Shown here piece after piece: positions 17,665 through 26,407 of a stretch of DNA of 64,000 bases. Numbering within the stretch: position 1 is the stretch's first letter; every line of letters begins with the position of its first letter. Source of the stretch: Chloroflexota bacterium (GTDB lineage: Bacteria; Chloroflexota; Dehalococcoidia; Bin125); NCBI GenBank assembly GCA_003228175.2, contig QGNQ01000001.1, positions 1 to 64,000 of the forward strand, read 5' to 3'. Position numbers and translations under genes: made by a program. The notes below the pieces were generated by a model that was not told the DNA's origin, did no database searches, and saw only the letters and a list, made by a program, of their open reading frames with translations.

Positions 17665-18633
17665 TCATTCGATGCGGATCACGGCCTTGCCCGCGATCTC
17701 GCGATTCCACAGCGCCTGCGCCGTCTGGGAGAAGTCGGCCCAGGCGGCTTCGCGCTCGATCGGTGGGTCCAGGATGCCGGCGCGGACGAACTCGACCAGG
17801 CGAGCGAGGCCCAGCGCGGCGGGCCAGCGCATCAACTCGTGGAAGAGGATGAAGCCGTAGAGGCGCGCTCCGCCCGTCGCGTACATCTGGGAGACGTTGA
17901 ACGTCGTCTCCTGGCCGGACGAGTTGCCGTAGTTCACGCAGACGCCCTCCGGAGCCAGCATGGTCAGCGACTGCGCCAGCGAGGCGCCGCCGACCGACTC
18001 CAGGATCGCGTCGTAGGGGCCGTGTGCGCCCGCCTCGGCAAGATCCTCGCCGATGACGACGGCGTGTGCCCCGGCCTCCCGCACGATCTCCTCGCGCTCC
18101 GGCCGGCGGACGGCGGCGACAACGTGGGCGCCGCCGAAGCTGGCCAGCTGCACGGCCAGGTGCCCCACCCCGCCCGATGCGCCGTCGACAAGGATGTTGC
18201 GACCGAGCAGGTCGCCGCAGATGTCCAGCGCGTAGAGCGCGGTCAGGCCCGCGACGGGCAGCGTGGCGGCCTGCGCGAAGCTGACATCGTCGGGCAGGGG
18301 CGCGAGTGCATGGGTGGAGACGACGACTTCCCGGGCCCAGGCGCCGGAGCGCAGGAAGCCCACGACGCGCTCGCCCTGCGGCAGCCCGGATCCGTCGGCC
18401 GCGGCTTGGGTCACGACGCCCGCCAGATCCCACCCGGGACGGAAGCCGTCGGCGGCCCCGGTCAAGGCGTTGCGCACCTCGCCCAAGTTCAGCGAGGTGG
18501 CGCGGACGGCGATGCGGGCCTGGTTGGGCTGCGGATCGGGCCTGGGGACGGGCTGGATGCGCAGCCGCCCGCCGACGGCGGCGTCCACCACGATCGCTTC
18601 GTTGGGCGCTTCCTGGGGCGGAACCTGGGGCAT
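17665..18633 (-). CDS. Zinc-type alcohol dehydrogenase/quinone oxidoreductase family protein
   Basis: A 322-residue MDR-superfamily NADPH-dependent oxidoreductase. GroES-like N-terminal part (ATSLNLGEVRNAL, GWDLAGVV), then the nucleotide-binding fold with DGASGGVGHLAVQLASFGGA. Structural/catalytic zinc cysteines are absent, as in quinone oxidoreductases. The start at 18633 (MPQVPPQEAPNE) is preferred to the ATG 31 codons upstream because GGAGG lies seven bases before it and the extension is an Arg-rich tract unlike the family. Confidence 0.88.
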   Translation of the reverse strand: MPQVPPQEAPNEAIVVDAAVGGRLRIQPVPRPDPQPNQARIAVRATSLNLGEVRNALTGAADGFRPGWDLAGVVTQAAADGSGLPQGERVVGFLRSGAWAREVVVSTHALAPLPDDVSFAQAATLPVAGLTALYALDICGDLLGRNILVDGASGGVGHLAVQLASFGGAHVVAAVRRPEREEIVREAGAHAVVIGEDLAEAGAHGPYDAILESVGGASLAQSLTMLAPEGVCVNYGNSSGQETTFNVSQMYATGGARLYGFILFHELMRWPAALGLARLVEFVRAGILDPPIEREAAWADFSQTAQALWNREIAGKAVIRIE

Positions 18634-18763
18634 CAGTCGCCTCCGATCTGCTGGGGCTATGGCGCGAAGGATAGCGAGGCGCTTGACGAGGGCGCGCAGA
18701 GTCCGGAGGATGACCGGGCGTGCCATCGCCGGAGGGACCGATCGCTAATCACCGGAGACGAAC

Positions 18764-19297
18764 ATGAGCAACGAAATCAGCCTGGCCGCCGAACTCGCGG
18801 CCATGACGGCAGGGGTGCTGGAGCAGTCCGCACACGCCGTCGAGGACCTCAACCTCGACCAGATGCACTACAAGGCGGGCGAGGACTGCAACTCCCTCGG
18901 CTTCGACGCCTGGCACGTGGCGCGAACCGCCGACAACCTGATCTTCTTCGCCTTTGAGCGCGAGAAGCCGGTCTGGCTGCAACAGGCTCTGAACGAGGCC
19001 TGGGACCTGCCCAAGGCGGACCAGGGCACGGGCATGGACGGCAACGACGCCCGCTCCCTGCGCTTCCCGGAGGGCGCCAAGATGGCCCAGTACTGCCGCG
19101 ACGTGAAGGACGCGATCGTGCCCAAGATCGCCGCCATGAGCGACGAGTACCTGGCCAGCACCATCACGATCAAGCCGCAAGGTGAGATGACCCGGGCACG
19201 GATCATTGGCCAGGTGGTGATCGCCCACGGCTCGGCCCACAACGGCATGATCAACACGCAGCGCACAGCGATGGGCGTCGGCGGCCTGGGCATCTAA
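18764..19297 (+). CDS. DinB-like four-helix-bundle protein
   Basis: A 177-residue protein. A metal-binding His pattern typical of the DinB/YfiT-like superfamily is visible: DAWHVARTADN in helix 2 and HGSAHNGMINTQR near the end. Members are putative metal-dependent (bacillithiol/mycothiol-type) transferases or stress proteins; the function of this one is unknown. It is divergent from the quinone oxidoreductase gene and 10 bases before the SMP-30 gene, with which it probably forms a transcript. Confidence 0.75.
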   Translation: MSNEISLAAELAAMTAGVLEQSAHAVEDLNLDQMHYKAGEDCNSLGFDAWHVARTADNLIFFAFEREKPVWLQQALNEAWDLPKADQGTGMDGNDARSLRFPEGAKMAQYCRDVKDAIVPKIAAMSDEYLASTITIKPQGEMTRARIIGQVVIAHGSAHNGMINTQRTAMGVGGLGI

Positions 19298-19307
19298 GGC
19301 CCGCTCA

Positions 19308-20159
19308 ATGCCCGACCCGGAGATCGCGGTTCTGCTGGACGACCTGGTCTTCCCCGAGGGCCCGCGCTGGCACGACGGTCGGCTGGTGTTCTCCGACATG
19401 CACGCGCAGGAGGTCGTCGCGGTCGCGCCGGACGGTGATCGCACGGTCCTGGCGCAGGTCCCCAACAACCCCTCCGGTCTGGGCTGGCTGCCTAATGGTC
19501 GACTGCTGGTCGTCTCCATGGAGGATCGGCGGGTGCTGCGGCAGGAGCCCGATGGGGCGCTCGTCGAGCACGCCGATCTGTCGGCGCTGGCGACGGGGAG
19601 TTGCAACGACATGGTTGTCGATGCGGCCGGTCGCGCCTACGTGGGGCACTTCGGATTCGATTTGCACGGCGGCTCGGACTTCCAGGAGGCGTCACTCATC
19701 GTGGTGACGCCGGACGGCGCGGCGACGGTCGCAGCGGGGGAGTTGGGCTTCCCCAACGGCACCGTGATCACGCCCGACGGCGGCACGATGATCGTTGCCG
19801 AATCGTTCGCGGGGCGGTTGACGGCCTTCGAGATCGGCGCGGACGGCGCGCTGAGCAACCGTCGCGTGTGGGCAGAGTTAGGCGTCCCGCCGGACGGCAT
19901 CTGTTTGGACGCGGAGGGATGCATCTGGGTGGCGGTGCCGCGACCGGGCGGCTTCCTGCGTGTGGCGCAGGGTGGCGAAGTGCGGCAGCGTGTGGAACTC
20001 GACGGATTCGGCGGATTCGCGTGCATGCTGGGTGGGGCGGATCGGCGGACGCTCTTTCTGTTGGAGGCGCGCACGTCAACTCCGGCGAAGATCGAAGGTC
20101 GCGGCAACGGCCGTATCCGCACCATGCGGGTTGATGTGCCGGGGGCGGGCCGGCCCTAA
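19308..20159 (+). CDS. SMP-30/gluconolactonase/LRE-like beta-propeller hydrolase
   Basis: A 283-residue six-bladed propeller protein. VFPEGPRWHDGRLVFSDMHA is the first metal-ligand region (Glu of FPEGP), SCNDMVVDAAGRAYVGHFGF the Asn/Asp ligand region, and FPNGTVITPDGGTMIVAESF the next. Such enzymes hydrolyse lactones or related esters with a divalent metal. The length is typical. It sits downstream of the DinB-like gene. Confidence 0.9.
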   Translation: MPDPEIAVLLDDLVFPEGPRWHDGRLVFSDMHAQEVVAVAPDGDRTVLAQVPNNPSGLGWLPNGRLLVVSMEDRRVLRQEPDGALVEHADLSALATGSCNDMVVDAAGRAYVGHFGFDLHGGSDFQEASLIVVTPDGAATVAAGELGFPNGTVITPDGGTMIVAESFAGRLTAFEIGADGALSNRRVWAELGVPPDGICLDAEGCIWVAVPRPGGFLRVAQGGEVRQRVELDGFGGFACMLGGADRRTLFLLEARTSTPAKIEGRGNGRIRTMRVDVPGAGRP

Positions 20160-20209
20160 GCGTCGTCTGGGCAGGTGCGGAGTGAGCGCGCGGCGCCTGT
20201 CGCGGCTGC

Positions 20210-21010
20210 CTACGACGTGGTTTGCTCCTCAAGGACCCACGCGGGCGAGGGCCCCCGCGTGGAGATGATCGGGTGGCACTCGCAGCTCAGCGCTTGCAGC
20301 CCCGCGCGATCCTGGATCGCGACGAGACCGCGGCCGCCGGGGGCGATCGATCCCTTCGCCGCGAGTTCCTTGAGGCCCAGTGTCACGCTGGGCCGATGCA
20401 CGCCCAAGGTCTGTGACAGTTGGTCATGGGTGATGGGGATGGTGGTCACGCCGTCCAGGCGGTCCTGCAGCAGCAGTAACCAGCAGGCGGCGCGCTCCGT
20501 CACAGAGTGGAAGCGCGAGCAGACCACGTGCTGCATGACGACCCGGACCAGGTGGCGGCACCAGAGCATGAACTCCAGCGTCGCATCCTGGCGGTGCAGG
20601 ATGGTTTCGCGGACCGTCGTGATCGGCGCCACGATGGCCTCGCCGCTCAGCAGCACGCTGACTTCGGTCCAGAGCCCGCCCTGTTCGTCTTCGAGCGAGG
20701 TGATGCCGCCCAGCATGCCCTTCGCCCCCACGTGCCCGCCGACGACGGAGGCGCCGTTCTTGGCATGGTGCAGCCCCACGATCAGGCCGCTGAGCGGAAA
20801 GATGCCGTGCGACATTGGCGTGCCGGCCTCGAAGAGGAGCGTCTTCGATTCCAGCCGCACGAGGCTGGCGTCCGTGAGCAGTTCGCGCAACGTGTCGTCC
20901 CGGCAACCGGACAGGAAGCGATTGCGCTGAGCACTCTCGAACAGCTCCGCGTCGCTGCGGGGCGGGCCGGACAGAAAGCTTGGCGGGGTGCTCAGAATCG
21001 TGGTCGTCAT
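20210..21010 (-). CDS. Crp/Fnr-family transcriptional regulator
   Basis: A 266-residue protein. The N-terminal cyclic-nucleotide-binding-like beta roll spans about residues 30-150 (LLFEAGTPMSHGIFPLSGLI, VGAKGMLGG). The C-terminal winged helix has FHSVTERAACWLLLLQDRLD followed by the recognition segment THDQLSQTLGVHRPSVTLGL. No Fnr-type cysteine cluster is visible, and the cAMP phosphate-binding GE...RSA motif is not intact, so the effector is unknown. It is a single gene on the minus strand. A GTGA-N6-TCAC box elsewhere in the window (38584) is a possible target. Confidence 0.9.
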   Translation of the reverse strand: MTTTILSTPPSFLSGPPRSDAELFESAQRNRFLSGCRDDTLRELLTDASLVRLESKTLLFEAGTPMSHGIFPLSGLIVGLHHAKNGASVVGGHVGAKGMLGGITSLEDEQGGLWTEVSVLLSGEAIVAPITTVRETILHRQDATLEFMLWCRHLVRVVMQHVVCSRFHSVTERAACWLLLLQDRLDGVTTIPITHDQLSQTLGVHRPSVTLGLKELAAKGSIAPGGRGLVAIQDRAGLQALSCECHPIISTRGPSPAWVLEEQTTS

Positions 21011-21301
21011 CTCGCGGCACTACCGATCAGGCCCCGGCGACTCCGACCGGGTTGGCGGGAGTCTATCCCTTCGCGGGGCGCGCATGTCTCCAGTACGTGT
21101 CCAGCGCCCCGCGGCGATTCATGGGATAGGCGTGATCGGTCCCGCCGCCGGGCGGGTTCGGCCCCTGCTCGCGGATGGGCGGGCGTTGGGACCGGCGGTT
21201 CCGACGTGACAGGATGGGTGGCGCGGTGTCAGACTGCCGTTCCCAGAATCGGCTGGCCGCCCGCGTCCCGCGGCCTAATCGCGACCAGAGGAGACATTCG
21301 T

Positions 21302-22852
21302 ATGGACAACAACGTTGGCCGATTTCTCACCCGCCGGGCCGCGCTCTCGCCGCATCAGGACGGCCTGATCGACGCCGATACGGGGCGGCGGTTCAGCTTC
21401 CGCGAGTGGAACCTGCGATCCAACCGCACCGCCAACGCGCTCACGGGCCTGGGGATCCGGCCCGGCGATCGCGTCGCGCTGCTGGTCATGAACAGCGTCG
21501 AGTTCGCCGAGACGTTCTTCGCGATCGCCAAGCTGGGCGCGGTCTGCGTGCCCCTCAACCTGCGCCTGACACCGGCGGAGCTGGCCTACATCCTGCGCGA
21601 CTCCGGGTCGCAGACCTTGCTCTTCAGCGCCGAGCTGGCGCCCGTCGCGACGGCGCTGCACGGGATGGAGGGCGGCGACGCGGGCACGTCGGTCGCGCGC
21701 TGGATCGGGATCGGCCTGGAGGAGCGGCCGCAGTGGGCGCTGAGCTACGAGGAGCTGCAATCGGCGGCCCCGGACGCCGAGCCCGCCATCGGCGCCGCCG
21801 AGGATGACCTGCTCTACATCATGTACACCTCCGGCACCACGGGCCTGCCCAAGGGCGCGGTCCACACCCACAACACCGCGACCTGGGGCGTGCTCACGAT
21901 CCAGGCCACATCCGACTCCCGTCACGGCGACCGCTACCTGCTCTCGCTGCCGCTCTTCCACGTGGGCGCCCTCACGCCCATGACCGCCAACGTCGTCGGC
22001 GCGGTCACCAACGTAGTCATGCGCACCTTCGATCCGAAGCGCGCCTGGCAGCTGATCCAGGACGAGCGCATCACGATCATGCTCAAGGTCCCGGCGATGC
22101 TGAACTTCATGCTGCAGGTCTATGACCCGGCCACGATCAAGCATCCCGACCTGCGCTTCTGCTGGAGCGGCGCCGCGCCGCTGCCGGTCGCGCTGATCGA
22201 GGCCTACGCTAAGATCGGCATCCCCGTGCATCAGATCTACGGCCTCACCGAGACCTGCGGACCGGCCTGCCTGATCACCGGCGACGACGCCCTCGCCAAA
22301 GCCGGCTCGACCGGGCCTGCCTTCTTCCACACCGAAGTACGGGTGGTGGGCGAGGACGGCAACGACGTCGCGCCGGGCGAGTTCGGCGAAGTCGCGATCC
22401 GCGGCAAGCACATCATGAAGGAGTACTGGCGACAGCCGGAGGCGACGGCCCAGGCGATCCGCGACGGCTGGTTCTTCAGTGGCGACGGCGCAACCATCGA
22501 CGAGGACGGCTTCCTCTACATCCAGGACCGCATCAAGGACATGATCATCTCCGGTGGGGAGAACGTCTACCCGGCTGAAGTCGAGGGGGTACTGCTGCAG
22601 CACCCGGACATCATCGACGCGGCCGTGATTGGGCAGCCCAGCGCCAAGTGGGGCGAGTCCGGCCTCGCCATCGTGCGACGCAAGGACGAGGCGCTGGAGG
22701 CGGCGGCCGTGCTGGCCTTCGTGTCGGACAAGCTGGCGCGCTTCAAGCAGCCCGTCGCCGTGGAGTTCGTCGACGAAGTGCCGCGCAACCCGTCGGGCAA
22801 AATCCTCAAGCGTGTCCTGCGCGAGCAGTTCCCCGGGCCGGCCGCGGAGTAG
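21302..22852 (+). CDS. Acyl-CoA synthetase (AMP-forming, long/medium-chain type)
   Basis: A 516-residue ANL-superfamily ligase: carboxylate + ATP + CoA to acyl-CoA + AMP. ATP loop YIMYTSGTTGLPKGAV is near residue 175, then YGLTETCGPA, DRIKDMIISGGENVYPAEVE (hinge and acyl-binding) and the C-terminal catalytic lysine motif NPSGKILKRVL. The start at 21302 follows an AGAGGAGA ribosome-binding site and removes a long non-coding extension that overlaps the Crp gene. About 290 bp separate it from the divergent Crp/Fnr gene; no further feature was seen there. Confidence 0.95.
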   Translation: MDNNVGRFLTRRAALSPHQDGLIDADTGRRFSFREWNLRSNRTANALTGLGIRPGDRVALLVMNSVEFAETFFAIAKLGAVCVPLNLRLTPAELAYILRDSGSQTLLFSAELAPVATALHGMEGGDAGTSVARWIGIGLEERPQWALSYEELQSAAPDAEPAIGAAEDDLLYIMYTSGTTGLPKGAVHTHNTATWGVLTIQATSDSRHGDRYLLSLPLFHVGALTPMTANVVGAVTNVVMRTFDPKRAWQLIQDERITIMLKVPAMLNFMLQVYDPATIKHPDLRFCWSGAAPLPVALIEAYAKIGIPVHQIYGLTETCGPACLITGDDALAKAGSTGPAFFHTEVRVVGEDGNDVAPGEFGEVAIRGKHIMKEYWRQPEATAQAIRDGWFFSGDGATIDEDGFLYIQDRIKDMIISGGENVYPAEVEGVLLQHPDIIDAAVIGQPSAKWGESGLAIVRRKDEALEAAAVLAFVSDKLARFKQPVAVEFVDEVPRNPSGKILKRVLREQFPGPAAE

Positions 22853-22983
22853 CCGCGCGGCGAAGCACGCGCGATCGGCAAGGCGCACATCGCAAGGCCG
22901 CGCTTCGCGGGGCGGCTCGTTCGCGCCGGTCCGCATAGGCTGCGCTTGCGCGCTCGCCGGCGAGCGTGGGGGGCACGATTTCG

Positions 22984-24186
22984 ATGATGCACCGATTGGT
23001 CCGGCGCCAGCGGATGCACGCGCCCGGCGGGCAGACCGTCACCTTCGTAGAGCTCTTCTTCGATCTGGTCTTCGTCTTCGCGCTGACGGAGATCACCAGC
23101 TTCACCGCAGAACATCTGGACGCCGGCGGGGTGGCGCGCGCGGTGCTAATCCTCTGGTTCGTGTGGTGGGGTTGGAGCCAGTGGACCTGGGCGCTGAACT
23201 CGGCCGATACGGACCACGGGGGGATTCGCCTGGTCACGTTGCTGGCGACCGCGATCGCGTTTCTAATGGCCGTGTCCGTGGCGGACGCGTTCCACGACGG
23301 CGGCGGCGGATGGTTCGTGCTGCCGTACGTCGGCGTGCGGGCGCTGGGGCTGATGCTGTACGCGCGGGTGGCCACAGAGCGCGACGGGCACCTCACGCCC
23401 GTGCTGCTGTTCGCGGGGACATCCAGCGCGGGCTTGCTGGCGGCGCTGATCGGCGGCTTCGTCGATGCCGACGCACGGGTCTGGTGGTGGCTGGCCGCAG
23501 CGGTGCTGGAGTTGGCGGCGGCCGGTGTCTCGGCCAAGTCGGAGCAGTGGCACTTGCACGTGCCGCACTTCACGGAGCGGCACGGGCTGATCGTGATCAT
23601 CGCCTTGGGGGAGTCGCTGATCGTGGCGGCGGCAGGCGTGGCGGGGGCGGAGCGCAGCAATGAGTTGATGGCCGTGGCGATCGGGGCGCTGGTGGTGACC
23701 TGCCTGATGTGGTGGACCTATTTCGGCTGGTTCCGTGAGGGGTTGGAGGTGCGCTTTCGGGAGGCGCAGGGGAGTGCGCAGTCGCTTTTCGCGCGCGATG
23801 TCTACAGCCTCCTGCATTTATTGTTGGTAGCGGGCATCGTGGCGATGGCAGTGGGCTTCGAAGAGATGGTGCACCACCCGAACGACCCGGTGGCCCCGGA
23901 AGTGCTGGGCGCTCTGGGGGTCGGCGCGGGGCTCTTCCTGGGGGCCTCCGCGCTGGCCTGGGCGCGGGCCAGGCGCAAGTTGCTGTGGGTGCGCCTGATC
24001 GCCCCGGCCGGGCTGGCGCCGCTGCTGGTTGTCGCGACGGACTTGGCCCCCTGGTTGGTCTTGACGCTGGTCGCGCTGGCCTTCGCTTGTGTCGTGGTGG
24101 TGGAGGAGATCCGGCCTCCCGACGCAGAAGTACCCCCCGACGCAGACGTAGAGGCCCCGCCTATCGAGCACGCCGAGCACGACTAG
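22984..24186 (+). CDS. Low-temperature-requirement A (LtrA) family membrane protein
   Basis: A 400-residue polytopic protein of about 12 hydrophobic segments with the LtrA signature: VTFVELFFDLVFVFALTEIT near the N-terminus, then FVWWGWSQWTWALN and ERHGLIVIIALGESLIV in the middle. The molecular function of the family is unknown. The ATG at 22984 (MMHRLVRR) lies ten bases after GGGGGG; a GTG six codons upstream is possible. A short acidic cytoplasmic tail ends the protein 15 bases before a 54-bp direct repeat. Confidence 0.9.
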   Translation: MMHRLVRRQRMHAPGGQTVTFVELFFDLVFVFALTEITSFTAEHLDAGGVARAVLILWFVWWGWSQWTWALNSADTDHGGIRLVTLLATAIAFLMAVSVADAFHDGGGGWFVLPYVGVRALGLMLYARVATERDGHLTPVLLFAGTSSAGLLAALIGGFVDADARVWWWLAAAVLELAAAGVSAKSEQWHLHVPHFTERHGLIVIIALGESLIVAAAGVAGAERSNELMAVAIGALVVTCLMWWTYFGWFREGLEVRFREAQGSAQSLFARDVYSLLHLLLVAGIVAMAVGFEEMVHHPNDPVAPEVLGALGVGAGLFLGASALAWARARRKLLWVRLIAPAGLAPLLVVATDLAPWLVLTLVALAFACVVVVEEIRPPDAEVPPDADVEAPPIEHAEHD

Positions 24187-24200
24187 CCAGGTCCCTACGA

Positions 24201-24254
24201 GGCGGGCGCGATCTCTACGACGCGACCCGTCCGCGCCGACTCCCGCGCGGCGTC
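24201..24254. repeat. Left copy of a 54-bp direct repeat
   Basis: 51 of 54 bases match 25180-25233 (differences at offsets 10, 24 and 26). Read on the minus strand it encodes DAARESART..VVEIAPAS and a stop, i.e. the C-terminus of the neighbouring Gfo/Idh/MocA gene, although no other part of such a gene is present here. Confidence 0.9.
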
Positions 24255-24273
24255 GGGCAACGGAAGGCCCGAA

Positions 24274-25140
24274 GTGCCCAATAGCCGTGAACTAGCAGCG
24301 CTGTTCTGGCTCGGGATACTCGCGATCGTCGTACTGCGGCGCCCGGACGGTCGCCGCAGTTTCCGTGCCTTCATGACGGCGCTGTTCTCGATGAAGCTTG
24401 CCCTGATTCTGGTGCTGTTTCTGGTTCTTGTGTCGGGACTCTGTGCAATCGGGCGGCTGGTTGGGATCTGGGCCTTCGAGCTCACCACGGACACCGAGGT
24501 CTGGATGTCGTCCGTTGGGTTTATCTTGCTCTTTAGCATCGATGGTGCAGCAACGGACTCATTGCTCTTCCCGAAGGTGATCCTTCGATCCCTCGAGGTC
24601 ACCGCGATCCTCGGATTCGTCCTGAACATGTTCGTCTTCAGCTTCTATGTGGAGGTGGTGATCCCGCCCCTGATCTTTCTCTTCGCGGGGATATCAGCTT
24701 TCGCGGCGTCGAAGCCCGAGTACAGGGCCACCAAGAAGATCGCGGATGTCGTCCTTTCGCTGGCCGGCATCGCCGTACTCGCGTTCGCTGGGGTTCGGCT
24801 CGTCGGGGAGTGGCAAGAGATTGAGCTTGTTGAGACCCTGCGCGCCCTTGTTCTTCCAGTCTGGCCAACGATCGGGATCATCCCCTTCGTCTACATCGTC
24901 GCTGTTTTCGCGACCTACGAGCTGATCCTTCTCCGGATGAGCATCGCGGCGCGCCGGCCGAGCGTTCCGTGGGCCGTCCGCCTCGCGGTGATCATCAGTT
25001 TCCGATTGTCTCTCAGTGAGCTAAGGGGCGTTAGTGTCCGGTCGCTCCGGGAAATCGGGTCTTCGGTTTCGTTCACTGAAGCGCGGGTCCAGATCGGACA
25101 CGCCCGCAGAAACAGTTCGGCTTCGAATTCCGGCGTGTGA
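24274..25140 (+). CDS. Uncharacterised polytopic membrane protein (cassette cargo)
   Basis: A 288-residue protein I do not recognise. Seven or so hydrophobic segments are visible (ELAALFWLGILAIVVL, MKLALILVLFLVLVSGLCAI, SVGFILLFSIDG, TAILGFVLNMFVFSFYVEVV, PPLIFLFAGISAFAA, VLSLAGIAVLAFAGVRLV, IIPFVYIVAVFATYELILL) with a basic C-terminal tail. Translation probably starts at GTG 24274, six bases after GGAAGG. Base composition is clearly below its neighbours, which suggests recent acquisition. It is the only gene between the two 54-bp repeats. Confidence 0.65.
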   Translation: MPNSRELAALFWLGILAIVVLRRPDGRRSFRAFMTALFSMKLALILVLFLVLVSGLCAIGRLVGIWAFELTTDTEVWMSSVGFILLFSIDGAATDSLLFPKVILRSLEVTAILGFVLNMFVFSFYVEVVIPPLIFLFAGISAFAASKPEYRATKKIADVVLSLAGIAVLAFAGVRLVGEWQEIELVETLRALVLPVWPTIGIIPFVYIVAVFATYELILLRMSIAARRPSVPWAVRLAVIISFRLSLSELRGVSVRSLREIGSSVSFTEARVQIGHARRNSSASNSGV

Positions 25141-25147
25141 GCCAGGT

Positions 25148-25165
25148 TCCGGCTTACAAGCCGGA
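25148..25165. terminator. Short hairpin after the cassette gene
   Basis: TCCGGCT-TACA-AGCCGGA forms a perfect 7-bp stem, 8 bases past the stop of the membrane-protein gene and 32 bases before the right repeat copy. It may terminate the cassette transcript, but no T-run follows. Confidence 0.4.
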
Positions 25166-25176
25166 GCGGCGACGAG

Positions 25177-26283
25177 TTAGGCGGGCGCAATCTCTACGAC
25201 GCCATCCGTCCGCGCCGACTCCCGCGCGGCGTCCAGCAGGAGTTGCGCGCGTAGGCCGTCGTGGAAGTTCGGCGAGGGCGACGTGCCCTCCAGGATCCCG
25301 CGTTCGAAGTCCCGCAGGAGGCGGCGCGAGGCGGCGATGATCTCGATCTCGGGCAGCGGTTCGATGTCGCCGGGCAGGGGCAGCGGCGGGCTCTCCTCGC
25401 CGGGGGCCGCGCCCGGTCCCGCCTCGATGTCGATCGGTGGGGTATGGGTGACGGGGCCGGGGGAGAAAAGCCCGCTGGGGCCGTGATGGGCGATGGTGCC
25501 GCCGGGGCCCGTGATATGCAGGTCGCCGAAGCTGGGGCTGCGCGCGCTCCAGATCATCGCCACCGTGGCCGCCGCGCCGGACTCGAAGGTCAGGGTGGCG
25601 GAGAGGAAGTCGTCCGCGTCCGATTGCAGCCGTTCGCCCGACTCCGGGTCGATGCGCAGCGGCTCGTGCACCGCGACGTGCGCGTAGATGCTGGTGATCT
25701 CGCCCATCCAGCCGCGCAGGGCGTCGAAGTAGTGCGAGCCCTGTTCGTTCAGCGCGCCGCCGCCCATCTCCAGCCGCGAGCGCCAGTTGAGACCGTCGGC
25801 GGGCATGTTGCGCGCGAAGTAGAGCGTCGCGACGGCCGACTGCGGCCGACCGATCTTGCCCTCCTCGATCAGGCGGCTGATGTGTAGCCGGTGCACGGCG
25901 TGGCGAAACTCGAAGTTGACCATGCAGGTGCGGTCGGTCGCGGCCGCCGCGTCCACCATGTCCTGCGCCTCGGCGGTGGTCATCGCGAAGGGCTTCTCGG
26001 CCAGCACGTGCTTACCGGCCTGCAGCGCCGCCAGCACGATCTCGCGGTGCGTGGAGGTGGGTGTGGAGACGACCACCGCGTCGATGTCGTCACGGTTGAC
26101 CAGCGCCTGGTAGTCGTTTGTGTGGTGGGGGATGCTGAGCTTGCCGGCGATCTCCGCCGCCCGTTCCGCGCGTCGCGAGAACAGCGCCACGATCTCCCAG
26201 CCCTCCGCGCGCAGGGCGGGCGCGGTGACGCGAGTGCCGAATCCGGAGCCCAGGATGGCGATGCGCTTGTTGATTGGTGGCAT
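25177..26283 (-). CDS. Gfo/Idh/MocA-family oxidoreductase
   Basis: A 368-residue NAD(P)-dependent oxidoreductase. The Rossmann N-terminal part has RIAILGSGFGTRVTAPAL (residues about 6-23), VVVSTPTSTHREIVLAAL and the family signature KHVLAEKPFA. The C-terminal domain has GGGALNEQGSHYFDALRGW with the catalytic-type His. Family members act on sugars, inositols or related polyols. The start at 26283 fits the Rossmann motif position. Its last 54 bases are duplicated at 24201-24254. Confidence 0.92.
   Translation of the reverse strand: MPPINKRIAILGSGFGTRVTAPALRAEGWEIVALFSRRAERAAEIAGKLSIPHHTNDYQALVNRDDIDAVVVSTPTSTHREIVLAALQAGKHVLAEKPFAMTTAEAQDMVDAAAATDRTCMVNFEFRHAVHRLHISRLIEEGKIGRPQSAVATLYFARNMPADGLNWRSRLEMGGGALNEQGSHYFDALRGWMGEITSIYAHVAVHEPLRIDPESGERLQSDADDFLSATLTFESGAAATVAMIWSARSPSFGDLHITGPGGTIAHHGPSGLFSPGPVTHTPPIDIEAGPGAAPGEESPPLPLPGDIEPLPEIEIIAASRRLLRDFERGILEGTSPSPNFHDGLRAQLLLDAARESARTDGVVEIAPA
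25180..25233. repeat. Right copy of the 54-bp direct repeat
   Basis: Coincides with the 3' end of the Gfo/Idh/MocA coding sequence; 51/54 identical to 24201-24254. Four bases (GTTA) present just left of this copy are absent from the left copy. Confidence 0.9.
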
Positions 26284-26407
26284 GAGTCTTCTCCAGTGGC
26301 GCAGTATACGGCGCGCCGCGGCGCCGGGCATCAAGGTTGCCAAGCTCGTTGGGCCGGGCGAGAATGCGCGCGGGAAGAAGTACTTCGATGCGGAAGAGGT
26401 GGAGACA

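Larger units (their letters stand above)
24201..25233. mobile_element. Candidate inserted cassette bracketed by 54-bp direct repeats
   Basis: A roughly 979-bp block (repeat start to repeat start) separates LtrA from the Gfo/Idh/MocA gene. It carries one membrane-protein gene of lower GC (hand counts 34/60 and 32/60 in two lines against 43/60 in the adjacent oxidoreductase) and a hairpin near its right end. The right repeat is the true 3' end of the oxidoreductase gene; the left is a displaced duplicate. This is the geometry left by insertion at a gene's 3' end, but there is no integrase, so an unequal-recombination origin is equally possible. Confidence 0.4.

Noticed and set aside
20507-21301. 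A 781-codon reading that would extend the acyl-CoA synthetase by about 265 codons
   Set aside because: The extension runs opposite the Crp/Fnr gene; the synthetase starts at the ATG following a good ribosome-binding site at 21302.
24195-24629. A 144-codon minus-strand frame containing the duplicated oxidoreductase C-terminus
   Set aside because: Only its last ~20 codons match the oxidoreductase; the rest is antisense to the cassette membrane-protein gene.
25177-25183. GTTAGGC at the right cassette boundary resembling an integron core site
   Set aside because: The matching inverse core (RYYYAAC) and the paired stems of an attC site were not found upstream, and a 7-base degenerate match is expected often by chance.
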